Counted from the first letter of the stretch, positions 7,750-14,210 are shown. The stretch: DNA of 18,431 bases from an uncultured Eubacteriales bacterium (GCA_905201305.1 CAJKNS010000013.1:1-18431); one strand, 5' to 3'. The notes: generated by a model not told the origin, from the letters alone. Numbers and translations are program-made.

Positions 7750-8379
7750 TTATTTTGTGCCGAAGATACGATCGCCAGCGTCGCCCAGACCGGGAACAAT
7801 GTACTTGTTCTCATTGAGCTTTTCGTCCACTGCCGCCACATACATCTCCACATCGGGATGCTCTTCGTTTACCGCCTTGATTCCCTCAGGGCAGCCAATG
7901 ATGTTCATGAGCTTGATGTTCTTACAGCCGTAGCCCTTCAGGAAGGTGATGGCTGCGGAAGCACTGCCGCCGGTTGCCAGCATGGGATCCACCACCAGCA
8001 CCTCGCGCTCAGAGATATCGGGGGGCATTTTGCAGTAGTACTCCACGGGGTTATGGGTCTCGGGGTCACGATACAGACCGATATGCCCAACCTTGGCAGA
8101 AGGAATCAGGTCGATGATGGTATCCACCATGCCCAATCCTGCCCGGAGAATCGGAACAATTGCCAGCTTCTTGCCGGCCAGACGCTTGAAGGTGCCGGTG
8201 GCAATGGGTGTTTCAATGGTTACATCCTCCAGCGGAAGATCCCGGGTTGCTTCGTAGCACATCAGCGCGGCGATCTCACCAACCACCTCACGAAATTCCT
8301 TAACACCGGTATTTTTGTCACGCAGGATCGAGACTTTGTGCTGAATCAGCGGATGATCCAGAATGTGCACTTCTGCCAT
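7750..8379 (-). CDS. upp: Uracil phosphoribosyltransferase
   Basis: This 209-residue cytoplasmic enzyme makes UMP from uracil and PRPP (pyrimidine salvage). The sequence is canonical: ILRAGLGM (78-84 region), the PRPP-binding loop VDPMLATGGSA (130-140) and the C-terminal uracil-binding segment VPGLGDAGDRIFGT (195-208). Length matches the family. It is the last gene of a minus-strand operon: the upstream tsaB stop is 3 bp from its ATG, and AAAGGGG inside the tsaB end acts as its ribosome site. Joining upp to the t6A genes is probably transcriptional convenience rather than a shared pathway. Confidence 0.97.
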   Translation of the reverse strand: MAEVHILDHPLIQHKVSILRDKNTGVKEFREVVGEIAALMCYEATRDLPLEDVTIETPIATGTFKRLAGKKLAIVPILRAGLGMVDTIIDLIPSAKVGHIGLYRDPETHNPVEYYCKMPPDISEREVLVVDPMLATGGSASAAITFLKGYGCKNIKLMNIIGCPEGIKAVNEEHPDVEMYVAAVDEKLNENKYIVPGLGDAGDRIFGTK

Positions 8380-8382
8380 TTT

Positions 8383-9096
8383 TTAATCCCCTTTCGATTG
8401 TTTGAGTTTTTCCAGCCGCTCCCGTTCTGCCTGGGAAAGCCGCAGATAATTCGGCTCCAGCTCACCGGGCGATTGAAGCATTCCCTGCTCCGCCAGCTTT
8501 TCCGCCGCCAGCGCCACACCGGACGCCCGCTGCATCATAAGATGTGCCGGAGGAAGGACCAGATGCGGCACCGCTTCTAATAGAGTATTATAGCACAGAT
8601 TTGCGCCATCTCCAACCAGGAAAATGCTTTTTTCGCAGGTTTCCAGATCTTTTTTTAGTTCCTCCAGAGAAATGGCGCGGTCCGGCGTCAATCTTTTGAG
8701 GTTTTTCCCGTCCGACCAAAACAGCGCGTTATAAACCTGACTTCTCCGGGCATCCATCACCGGGCAAATCATGCCCTCCAGCATTGCCATCTGCGTTGCC
8801 ATTGCCTCCAGGGTGCTCACGCCGCAAACCGGCTTTTCTGCCCCCCACGCCAAGCCCTTTGCCGCCGCCACGCCAATGCGCACACCGGTAAAGCTGCCGG
8901 GTCCCTTTGCCACTGCCACTGCAGTCAGGTCCGATGCCGTGATACCGCAGTCCTCCAGCACCTGCTTTGCCATGGGCATCAGGGTTGCGGAGTGGGTTTT
9001 TCCGTTATTCTGAAAGCTCTCTGCCAGCAGGACACCGTCCTGGATCAGTGCCACCGACGCCGCCTTGGCAGAGGACTCAAAGGCTAAGATCCGCAT
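8383..9096 (-). CDS. tsaB: tRNA threonylcarbamoyladenosine biosynthesis protein TsaB
   Basis: This 237-residue protein is of the ASKHA fold. It acts as the scaffold partner of TsaD and TsaE in making t6A at position 37 of ANN-decoding tRNAs. Recognisable parts are MRILAFESSAKAASVAL at the N-terminus and GPGSFTGVRIGVAAAKGLAWG (65-85), the hallmark TsaB block, then VMDARRSQVYNALF. Length is normal. It overlaps tsaE by 20 bp at its start and is 3 bp from upp at its end, so the three genes are surely co-transcribed. AGGAGG lies eight bases upstream of the start. TsaD is not in this window. Confidence 0.95.
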   Translation of the reverse strand: MRILAFESSAKAASVALIQDGVLLAESFQNNGKTHSATLMPMAKQVLEDCGITASDLTAVAVAKGPGSFTGVRIGVAAAKGLAWGAEKPVCGVSTLEAMATQMAMLEGMICPVMDARRSQVYNALFWSDGKNLKRLTPDRAISLEELKKDLETCEKSIFLVGDGANLCYNTLLEAVPHLVLPPAHLMMQRASGVALAAEKLAEQGMLQSPGELEPNYLRLSQAERERLEKLKQSKGD

Positions 9097-9526
9097 TGTG
9101 CGCGCCTCCTTCTATGGTAATTTCTCGTCCATCATCGTGGTTCGGGTCCCGGCGAATGTGGATCCTGATAAGGTTTTCCACCTCGTCCAGCGCATCCGCC
9201 ACCCGCTCGCTCCACTCCACGGCTATGACGCCGCCGCGGGTGAGATAATCCTCCCAGCCGATGTCAAACAGGTCCTCCGAAGAGGACAGCCGGTACATAT
9301 CAAAGTGAAACAGCGGGATTTTCCCGGGATATTCATTGACAATGGTATAGGTCGGGCTGGTAATGGGGTCTTCAATGCCCAATCCACGGGCGAGCCCACG
9401 GGTAAAGGCAGTTTTCCCTGCGCCCAAATCCCCGGAATAGGCAATCACTGCCCCGGGCTTTAGCTGCTGTCCAAGGCGCTGACCGAGCTGTTCTGTCTCC
9501 TGCGCCGATGCTGTGTAAAACTCCAT
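9077..9526 (-). CDS. tsaE: tRNA threonylcarbamoyladenosine biosynthesis ATPase TsaE
   Basis: This 149-residue P-loop ATPase drives turnover of the TsaB-TsaD complex in t6A synthesis. It shows Walker A GDLGAGKT (32-39), switch-like TSPTYTIVNEY (56-66), HFDMYR (74-79) and VEWSER (103-108), all family hallmarks, and normal length. It is the first gene of the minus-strand tsaE-tsaB-upp operon. A GGGAG ribosome site lies seven bases before the ATG. It is divergent from the rodA-like gene. Confidence 0.96.
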   Translation of the reverse strand: MEFYTASAQETEQLGQRLGQQLKPGAVIAYSGDLGAGKTAFTRGLARGLGIEDPITSPTYTIVNEYPGKIPLFHFDMYRLSSSEDLFDIGWEDYLTRGGVIAVEWSERVADALDEVENLIRIHIRRDPNHDDGREITIEGGAHNADLSL

Positions 9527-9566
9527 GACGATACTCCCACAAGATAATGATCATTCTATTGCCATC

Positions 9567-9572
9567 ATTATA
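9567..9572 (-). promoter_or_regulatory. Candidate -10 element for tsaE-tsaB-upp
   Basis: On the minus strand a perfect TATAAT lies about 40 bp upstream of tsaE. I find no good -35 hexamer at 16-18 bp (only T-rich sequence), so the call is tentative. Confidence 0.4.
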
Positions 9573-9603
9573 CCACACCGCCCGGAAAAGGAAAATGTTT
9601 TTA

Positions 9604-9632
9604 TTTACTTCCCCGCGGGAAAATGCTAGAAT
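9604..9632 (+). promoter_or_regulatory. Promoter for the rodA-like gene
   Basis: TTTACT (9604-9609), a 17-bp spacer and TAGAAT (9627-9632) form a good sigma-A promoter about 40 bp upstream of the start codon. It is divergent from the tsaE promoter. Confidence 0.6.
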
Positions 9633-9672
9633 GGTGGTGTTTATTCTGTTACTCTCCCGAAAGGAGTCTACT

Positions 9673-10823
9673 ATGCTGGGAGCCATAAAAAAATTCTTCA
9701 GCCGAACGGACTGGGTGCTGCTGGGACTGTGTCTTGCCGCGTCCATCTTCGGCATTGTTATGATCGGCAGGGCGCCTCCAACTACCATGGCGCTTCCTCC
9801 TATGTTTCCAAGCAGGTCATTGCACTGGTGCTTGGTCTGATTTTATATGTACTGATTTCCTTTGTCGATATGGAGATTCTTGCGGAGCATCAGACGCTGC
9901 TGGTGATTTTCTCCGCGCTGTTTCTTGCCATGCTCTATCCCTTGGGCGTAGAAGGCGATACCGGCAACCGAAGCTGGCTGTCCATTCCCGGCATGCCCTT
10001 TATGATTCAGCCTGCGGAATACTGTAAAATCATATACATCATTGTTGTTGCCCGTATCATGACCATTTATCAGGAGCGTATTAACTCCCTGCCCTGCGTA
10101 TTCCGGATTGGCGTGGTTTCCGCCATCTTTATGGGACTCATCGTCATCATCTCCAAGGATGCAGGTGTTGCACTGATTTATGTATTCACGCTGGTGATTA
10201 TGGCGCTGGCTGGCGGCTTCAGCTTTATCTGGTTCGCCGCTGCCGGTGCCGGACTTGCAGTCATCGTCCCGATTCTTTGGAACAGCGGTCTGGTGCGTGA
10301 GGACCAGAAGGAGCGCATTATGGTGCTCTTTGACGAGAGCATCGATCCCCTGGGCATCGACGTCCGTTGGCAGACCTCCCGCTCCCTGAACGCCATTACC
10401 GGCGGCGGACTCACCGGTCAGGGCTTGTTCCAGGGCACCCAGATCCAGTCCGGCAACGTTCCTGCTCAGCACACCGACTTTATCTTTGCCGCCATTGGAG
10501 AGGAACTGGGCTTTGTGGGCTGTGTCATCTGCATTATTCTGCTGGTTGCAATTATCCTGAGAATTCTCTATGTGGGCAACCACTCCGGCAGCTACTTCTA
10601 TCGCATGGTCTGCGTAGGCATTGCCGGCACCCTGATGTTCCAGATTATTATCAACATCGGCATGTGCCTGGGCGTTATGCCGGTCATTGGTCTGACCCTC
10701 CCATTCTTTAGCTACGGCGGCTCGTCCATGCTGTCCCTCTATATCGCCATGGGAGTTATCTCCAGCGTCCGGCTGCATCCATCTCCAGACTCTCAGCAGC
10801 GATACCTCCGGCTGCCGGTTTAA
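9673..10823 (+). pseudogene. rodA: FtsW/RodA/SpoVE-family peptidoglycan glycosyltransferase, broken by a 1-nt frameshift
   Basis: SEDS-family membrane glycosyltransferases polymerise lipid II into glycan strands during cell elongation or division. The reading frame from ATG 9673 (AAGGAG six bases upstream) gives MLGAIKKFFSRTDWVLLGL and continues to IVMIG. The frame then fails, and homology continues in the -1 frame with GASNYHGASSYVSKQ near 9770. Adding one base there (for example C after position 9770) restores IGSGASNYHG and a continuous protein of 383 residues, normal for RodA. The rest is intact: PAQHTDFIFA holds the likely catalytic Asp, and MCLGVMPVIGLTLPFFSYGG is the FtsW/RodA/SpoVE signature. 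There is no slippery heptamer to suggest programmed shifting. A sequencing or assembly error is as likely as a real mutation. RodA rather than FtsW is a judgement from length and context. Confidence 0.88.
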
Positions 10824-10835
10824 CGGACATCCTTT

Positions 10836-10865
10836 ACTGCGGAACTTCGGTTCCGCAGTTTTTTT
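10836..10865 (+). terminator. Intrinsic terminator after the rodA-like gene
   Basis: ACTGCGGAAC pairs perfectly with GTTCCGCAGT around a TTCG tetraloop, followed by seven T residues. It is a textbook rho-independent terminator 12 bp after the stop. Confidence 0.95.
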
Positions 10866-10934
10866 GCGCCCTGCAGGAATATTTTTTCTTCTGCGGCAAA
10901 CACTACCTCTGCAAATAACGCTGGAGGTTTTACT

Positions 10935-12161
10935 ATGAAACATTTCATTGCATCCATTTCATCCCTTCTTCTGGCAGCCTCAGTGCTGGCATTTCCCGTC
11001 AGCGCAAACGACGACCAGGTGGTCTGGGGAGAGGTCTATTGCTTTTCCTCCGAAGACCTTACCATGGAGGCGGACAGCTTGGGCATTGTCATTACAGACG
11101 TTCCTTCGGATTCCATGGGTTCCGTTTTTCTGGGCACACGAAAAATCGTTGCCGGTGATGTATTAACCCGGCAGCAGGCTCAGCAGCTGACCTTTGTTCC
11201 GACGACCGGCGCCACCGGTGACGCCGCCGTAGCCTGTATGTCCATCACCCCTGACGGTCTGACCGAAGAGGCTCAAATGACCCTGAAAATCGGCTCCGGA
11301 AAAAACGAAGCCCCCACTGCCCAGGATTCGGATTTTGAAACCTACAAAAACATTGCCGCACCCGTACCTCTGAGCATTCAGGACCCGGAAAACGACGAGC
11401 TTACCGTTACCATCGTCTCTCAGCCCAAGCGCGGCACAGTAGAAGTCAGTGACGACGGCACCGTCACCTATACCCCCACAGAGAATAAGGTAGGCAAAGA
11501 CAGCTTTACCTACACCGTTACCGACACCGCCGGAAACGTCTCGGAGGAAGCCACCGTACGCATCCGGATTTTAAAGCCCTCGGACAAGGAAACCTATCAG
11601 GACATGGATGGGGACCCTGCACAGCTTGCTGCCATGTGGCTCAAGGAAAACGGCATCTATCGCGGCAGCTCTGTCGCCGGTAAGCTGCTGTTTGCGCCGG
11701 AGGAGCAGGTCAGCCGCGGTGAATTTACCGCAATGTGCGTGGCACTGACCCAGGCGCAGCCGGAGCTGCTGGAAACCGGCTTTATTGACGGCGACGAAAT
11801 GCCCCTGTGGCTCCAGCCCTATGTCGGCGCTGCGCTGAAATGCGGCTACCTCTCCGGAATTCCCACGGAGAACGGACTTGCCATGGAGGCATCCGATCCC
11901 ATTCGTCAGGGAGAAGCTGCGGTGATGCTGGCAAGGGTGCTGAACCTGCCCCAGTCCGAGGACCAGAGCGTTTTGGCGCAGGAGGATTCCCTGCCCGCCT
12001 GGGCTGCTTCGGCGGTTTCCTCCATGCGGGATGCAGGACTGGAGGATCTGTCTGACACAGCCGCTCCCCTGACCCGCCGCGACGCTGCCATGCTCCTTTA
12101 CAGTGCATGGAACCTGGCGAAGAATCAGGAGAGCAGCCTGCTTTCCTGGGCTGCGGAATAA
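10935..12161 (+). CDS. Secreted surface protein with cadherin/Ig-like and S-layer homology (SLH) domains
   Basis: The 408-residue precursor has a clear signal peptide, with likely cleavage after PVSA (24). Residues 25-120 form a beta-rich region that may be a first Ig-like module. Residues about 124-212 are a cadherin/Big_9-type Ig-like domain: APTAQD, then IQDPENDELTV, then PKRGTVEVSDDGTVTYTP, then KDSFTYTVTDTAGN. From about 221 the sequence has SLH-type repeats: YQDMDGDPAQLAAMWLKENG with SRGEFTAMCVAL, then FIDGDEMPLWLQPYVGAALK, then a third weaker copy around 351-395. SLH repeats normally hold proteins to pyruvylated wall polysaccharide, so it is probably wall-bound. It stands alone between two terminators, with GGAGG seven bases upstream. 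I see no clear promoter in the short gap. No enzymatic domain is visible. Confidence 0.85.
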   Translation: MKHFIASISSLLLAASVLAFPVSANDDQVVWGEVYCFSSEDLTMEADSLGIVITDVPSDSMGSVFLGTRKIVAGDVLTRQQAQQLTFVPTTGATGDAAVACMSITPDGLTEEAQMTLKIGSGKNEAPTAQDSDFETYKNIAAPVPLSIQDPENDELTVTIVSQPKRGTVEVSDDGTVTYTPTENKVGKDSFTYTVTDTAGNVSEEATVRIRILKPSDKETYQDMDGDPAQLAAMWLKENGIYRGSSVAGKLLFAPEEQVSRGEFTAMCVALTQAQPELLETGFIDGDEMPLWLQPYVGAALKCGYLSGIPTENGLAMEASDPIRQGEAAVMLARVLNLPQSEDQSVLAQEDSLPAWAASAVSSMRDAGLEDLSDTAAPLTRRDAAMLLYSAWNLAKNQESSLLSWAAE

Positions 12162-12170
12162 CAACGTAGT

Positions 12171-12208
12171 AAACCGGACTGGTACGCCTTGTATCAGTCC
12201 GGGGTTTA
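12171..12208. terminator. Hairpin between convergent genes, probable terminator
   Basis: CCGGACTG (12174-12181) pairs with CAGTCCGG (12195-12202), flanked by AAA and TTT. T-runs are short on both strands. The place between the convergent SLH and DUF2798 genes fits a shared terminator. Confidence 0.65.
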
Positions 12209-12679
12209 TTATGCGGTTTGGACTTCCGGATGGAATACCCGCCGAAAGCTCCATCTTGCAATGGGTCCCGCAATCAAAAGCTGTACCGGAAGCGCCATCA
12301 CAAAGTTCCGGCAGTAGGTCATCAGGTAGTTTGGCAGCCAATTGCCGTCAAAGCCATAGCCGTGATACAGCCCAATGATGCTTGCCAATGCCATCTGACA
12401 CACCACGGTAAACACCTGAATGGTCAGAATAATCGCAATGGGTCGATCTCCCGGCTTTACCACCCGAAATGCAAAAAACTTTGCCGCCCGGCTGGACAGA
12501 AAATATGCGCACAGAAAGACGATGATATACTCCACCCACATGCTCTTGAGCGCAATCAGAAATGTAGCATTGGTAAATGAATCCGTCGCCAGTACCGTGT
12601 TGTACAGGGTCATAATATAAACCATAATCCAGGCGGTTACGGCGGTGAAAAATACGGACTGTGCTTCTGTTTGGGGCAT
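12209..12679 (-). CDS. DUF2798 family membrane protein
   Basis: This 156-residue protein has four predicted membrane helices (about 9-30, 39-61, 77-100 and 116-140) arranged as two similar halves, as in DUF2798. Recognisable segments are MVYIMTLYN near the start, then FVMALPVQLLIAGPIARWSFRRVF at the end, matching the family's typical NFPMAL and AGPLVR-type ending. The function of DUF2798 is not known to me. The ATG at 12679 follows GGAGG by 9 bases; a further in-frame ATG ten codons upstream lacks a good site and lies in the leader structure. It has its own consensus promoter and a leader with a terminator-like hairpin. Confidence 0.8.
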   Translation of the reverse strand: MPQTEAQSVFFTAVTAWIMVYIMTLYNTVLATDSFTNATFLIALKSMWVEYIIVFLCAYFLSSRAAKFFAFRVVKPGDRPIAIILTIQVFTVVCQMALASIIGLYHGYGFDGNWLPNYLMTYCRNFVMALPVQLLIAGPIARWSFRRVFHPEVQTA

Positions 12680-12696
12680 AAATTGATTCCTCCATA

Positions 12697-12791
12697 CTGG
12701 GAAAGCCATGGAAAGGCAACAAAAAAATGCCCCTCCGCCGACAATGGCAGAGTGACATTTTATGTCTCAAACAGTATACAGGCTTTCCCAG
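12697..12791 (-). promoter_or_regulatory. Structured leader of the DUF2798 gene: candidate transcription attenuator
   Basis: On the minus strand a hairpin of about 14 bp with one mismatch (arms 12726-12739 and 12746-12759, 6-nt loop) is followed directly by a run of seven T residues, a good intrinsic terminator, yet it lies between promoter and gene. Flanking it, CTGGGAAAGCC at the likely 5' end of the RNA (12781-12791) is perfectly complementary to GGCTTTCCCAG (12697-12707), which sits three bases upstream of the GGAGG site. ATACTG (12772-12777) can instead pair with CAGTAT next to that site. I do not recognise a known riboswitch class. A short independent RNA ending at the terminator is the alternative. 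Confidence 0.55.
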
Positions 12792-12802
12792 ATTTCCCTG
12801 CT

Positions 12803-12831
12803 ATTTTACTGCATCCCCGCAAAAAAGTCAA
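12803..12831 (-). promoter_or_regulatory. Sigma-A promoter for the DUF2798 gene
   Basis: On the minus strand: TTGACT (12826-12831), a 17-bp spacer and TAAAAT (12803-12808), each 5 of 6 to consensus. The predicted start near 12796 gives a leader of about 117 nt. Confidence 0.75.
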
Positions 12832-12846
12832 CTGTTGAATCCGGGC

Positions 12847-12875
12847 TTGCATTTCCCGCCTTCAGGACCTATACT
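12847..12875 (+). promoter_or_regulatory. Sigma-A promoter for the thioesterase gene
   Basis: TTGCAT (12847-12852), a 17-bp spacer and TATACT (12870-12875), about 30 bp upstream of the start. It lies back to back with the DUF2798 promoter, their -35 elements 15 bp apart. Confidence 0.65.
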
Positions 12876-12905
12876 ATCCTCAAATCAATCAATGGAGGTA
12901 TGATG

Positions 12906-13295
12906 ATGGCATTCACAACCGGACTCCGTGGCACCGCTTCCACCACGGTTACCCCTGAAAAGATAGCCGCCGCCTGCGGCTCCGGTTCCCTTCCGGTGTT
13001 TGGCACCCCCTTTCTGCTGGCGCTGATGGAGGAAGCCACCTGCAATGCGGGATTCGGCGCACTGGAGGACGGACAGAGCACCGTTGGCGTTTCCATGGAA
13101 CTCCAGCATTCCGCGCCCTCTCCTGTGGGCATGGAGGTCCGGGCAGAAGCCTGCCTGACTGAAGTAAACGGAAAAATGCTCACCTTTTCCGTCACCGCTT
13201 ATGACCAAACAGGAGAAATCGGCAGCGGAACCATCCGCCGCTGCATCATTCGAAGCGAGCCGTTTCTGGCACGTTGCCAGAGTAAGCTCCAATAA
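12906..13295 (+). CDS. Hotdog-fold thioesterase, FlK (fluoroacetyl-CoA thioesterase)-like
   Basis: This 129-residue protein resembles the FlK-type hotdog thioesterases, which cleave small acyl-CoA esters. Residues Thr34 (in FGTP), Glu42 (in LMEEA) and His68 (in LQHSAPSPVG) have the same spacing as the Thr42-Glu50-His76 catalytic set of FlK. TVGVSMELQHSAPSPVGMEV (59-78), FSVTAYD and GEIGSGTIRR are typical. Real substrates of most relatives are unknown, and fluoroacetyl-CoA is only the prototype. Three ATGs occur in a row at 12900, 12903 and 12906; the last has the best spacing (7 nt) from GGAGG. It is divergent from the DUF2798 gene, which may share regulation. Confidence 0.82.
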   Translation: MAFTTGLRGTASTTVTPEKIAAACGSGSLPVFGTPFLLALMEEATCNAGFGALEDGQSTVGVSMELQHSAPSPVGMEVRAEACLTEVNGKMLTFSVTAYDQTGEIGSGTIRRCIIRSEPFLARCQSKLQ

Positions 13296-13299
13296 CGTT

Positions 13300-13335
13300 T
13301 TTGCCCCCGTCGGAGAAGCTTCCGGCGGGGGCAAA
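13300..13335. terminator. Strong GC-rich hairpin between convergent thioesterase and hsp20 genes
   Basis: TTTGCCCCCG pairs with CGGGGGCAAA, and the stem continues through CGGA/TTCCG with one mismatch. No T-run follows on either strand, so it is not a standard intrinsic terminator, though its place between convergent genes suggests 3'-end formation or mRNA protection. Confidence 0.5.
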
Positions 13336-13358
13336 TGCATATTAGGGGGTATCAGAAA

Positions 13359-13805
13359 TTACTCAATTGCAAGGATGTTTTTCTTAGGCAACGCCTCTAC
13401 CGTGGTCTTCGGCACAGAAATCTGAAGAATACCGTCTTCAAACTTCGCCTTCATATCGTCCACGGTGATGCCGTCACCCACATAAAAGCTCCGGCTCATG
13501 GCGCCAGCATAGCGCTCCTGACGGATGTACCGTCCCTGATCGTCCTTTTCGTCCTTATCAAGCCCCTTCTGGGCACGAATGGTCAGATAACCGTCCTCCA
13601 GTTCTACCTGAACCTCATCCTTCTTAAAGCCCGGCAGATCAATGTCCAGCTCATAGGAATTATCCGTCTCACGGATATCGGTCTTCATCAAATTCTTGGC
13701 ATGCTTGCCATACAGGGGATTCTTACCGCCAAACATGGCGTCCATATCAAACGCGCGGTCAAACATTTCATCAAACATATTTTCACCAAAGATGCTAGGC
13801 AACAT
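13359..13805 (-). CDS. Hsp20/alpha-crystallin small heat-shock protein
   Basis: This 148-residue ATP-independent chaperone holds unfolding proteins in the cytoplasm. The alpha-crystallin domain covers about residues 40-140. It shows KTDIRETDNSYELDIDLPGF (41-60), KKDEVQVELEDGYLTIRA (61-78), SRSFYVGDGITVDDMKAKFE (about 104-123) and the closing DGILQISVPK. The N-terminus (MLPSIFGENMFDEMFD) is the usual Phe/Met-rich oligomerisation arm. The ATG at 13805 follows GGAGG by 8 bases. It is monocistronic, with a CIRCE operator overlapping its promoter about 185 bp upstream, so HrcA repression and heat induction are expected. Confidence 0.95.
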   Translation of the reverse strand: MLPSIFGENMFDEMFDRAFDMDAMFGGKNPLYGKHAKNLMKTDIRETDNSYELDIDLPGFKKDEVQVELEDGYLTIRAQKGLDKDEKDDQGRYIRQERYAGAMSRSFYVGDGITVDDMKAKFEDGILQISVPKTTVEALPKKNILAIE

Positions 13806-13967
13806 AAGTCATTCCTCCAATACACAATTTACTGTGTCCGCTTGTAGGGGGAGAAACGATCTTCTCGCAGGCGAACATTTGTTGCCGTCCCACATTTCTG
13901 TGAGGCATCCAATGAAGCCCTTGGATTCCCGGTCCCTCTCGGAACCCTCTTCCTTAACTTCGATTCC
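13806..13967 (-). promoter_or_regulatory. Long 5' leader of hsp20
   Basis: From the promoter to the start codon there are roughly 155 nt with no gene. Small hairpins are visible on the minus strand: CACA-GAAA-TGTG, GAGAA with TTCTC, and ACACA with TGTGT ending three bases before the GGAGG site. Such leaders can act as RNA thermometers or stabilisers; nothing here proves it. Confidence 0.35.
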
Positions 13968-13995
13968 ATTATAACACCATTTTTAGCACTGTCAA
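13968..13995 (-). promoter_or_regulatory. Sigma-A promoter for hsp20
   Basis: On the minus strand: perfect TTGACA (13990-13995), a 16-bp spacer and perfect TATAAT (13968-13973). The -35 lies within the CIRCE element, so bound HrcA would block polymerase. Confidence 0.85.
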
Positions 13996-14009
13996 GAGGA
14001 GAGTGCTAA
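13983..14009. promoter_or_regulatory. CIRCE element (HrcA operator)
   Basis: TTAGCACTG, nine bases, then GAGTGCTAA matches the CIRCE consensus (TTAGCACTC-N9-GAGTGCTAA) with one mismatch. The palindrome extends outward to 12-bp perfect arms, ATTTTTAGCACT (13979-13990) and AGTGCTAAAAAT (14002-14013). This is the binding site of the heat-shock repressor HrcA. Confidence 0.93.
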
Positions 14010-14045
14010 AAATCATTGAACACTTTATGAACTTATTGTGTCCAG

Positions 14046-14098
14046 TTTGAACCCAAACGGTTTGAATTCAAATTTTCAATTTGCCGAAATGTCTTTGA
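14046..14098. promoter_or_regulatory. Cluster of TTTGAA/TTCAAA motifs upstream of lrgA, candidate operator
   Basis: TTTGAA occurs at 14046-14051, in the perfect 12-bp palindrome TTTGAATTCAAA (14061-14072), and again at 14093-14098; CAAACGGTTTG overlaps the palindrome. The cluster lies 30-80 bp upstream of the lrgA promoter -35. It may bind the regulator of lrgAB; the binding protein is unknown. Confidence 0.4.
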
Positions 14099-14128
14099 AA
14101 TTTCCCACCGATTTCGGGGTTCTGCCCA

Positions 14129-14157
14129 TTTACACCGGTATCGATTGGTACTATAAT
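14129..14157 (+). promoter_or_regulatory. Sigma-A promoter for lrgAB
   Basis: TTTACA (14129-14134, 5 of 6), a 17-bp spacer and perfect TATAAT (14152-14157), giving a leader of about 47 nt before the lrgA ATG. Confidence 0.8.
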
Positions 14158-14210
14158 GATGGACATTGTGAATCCAGGGGTGTATTTTCCCTCGAAAAAG
14201 AAGGCATTTT

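Noticed and set aside
9760..9785. Programmed -1 ribosomal frameshift in the rodA-like gene
   Set aside because: No X-XXY-YYZ slippery heptamer and no obvious stimulatory hairpin at the join. A one-base deletion or sequencing error explains it more simply.
9843..10943. Long minus-strand open frame opposite the rodA-like gene
   Set aside because: It crosses a perfect rho-independent terminator, is antisense to conserved RodA motifs and has low-complexity Asn/Gly/His-rich content typical of a shadow frame.
12348..12770. Minus-strand frame starting in the DUF2798 leader (MRHKMSLCHC...)
   Set aside because: It overlaps the DUF2798 gene out of frame, has no ribosome site and begins inside the terminator-like hairpin region; the DUF2798 frame has clear membrane helices and family motifs.
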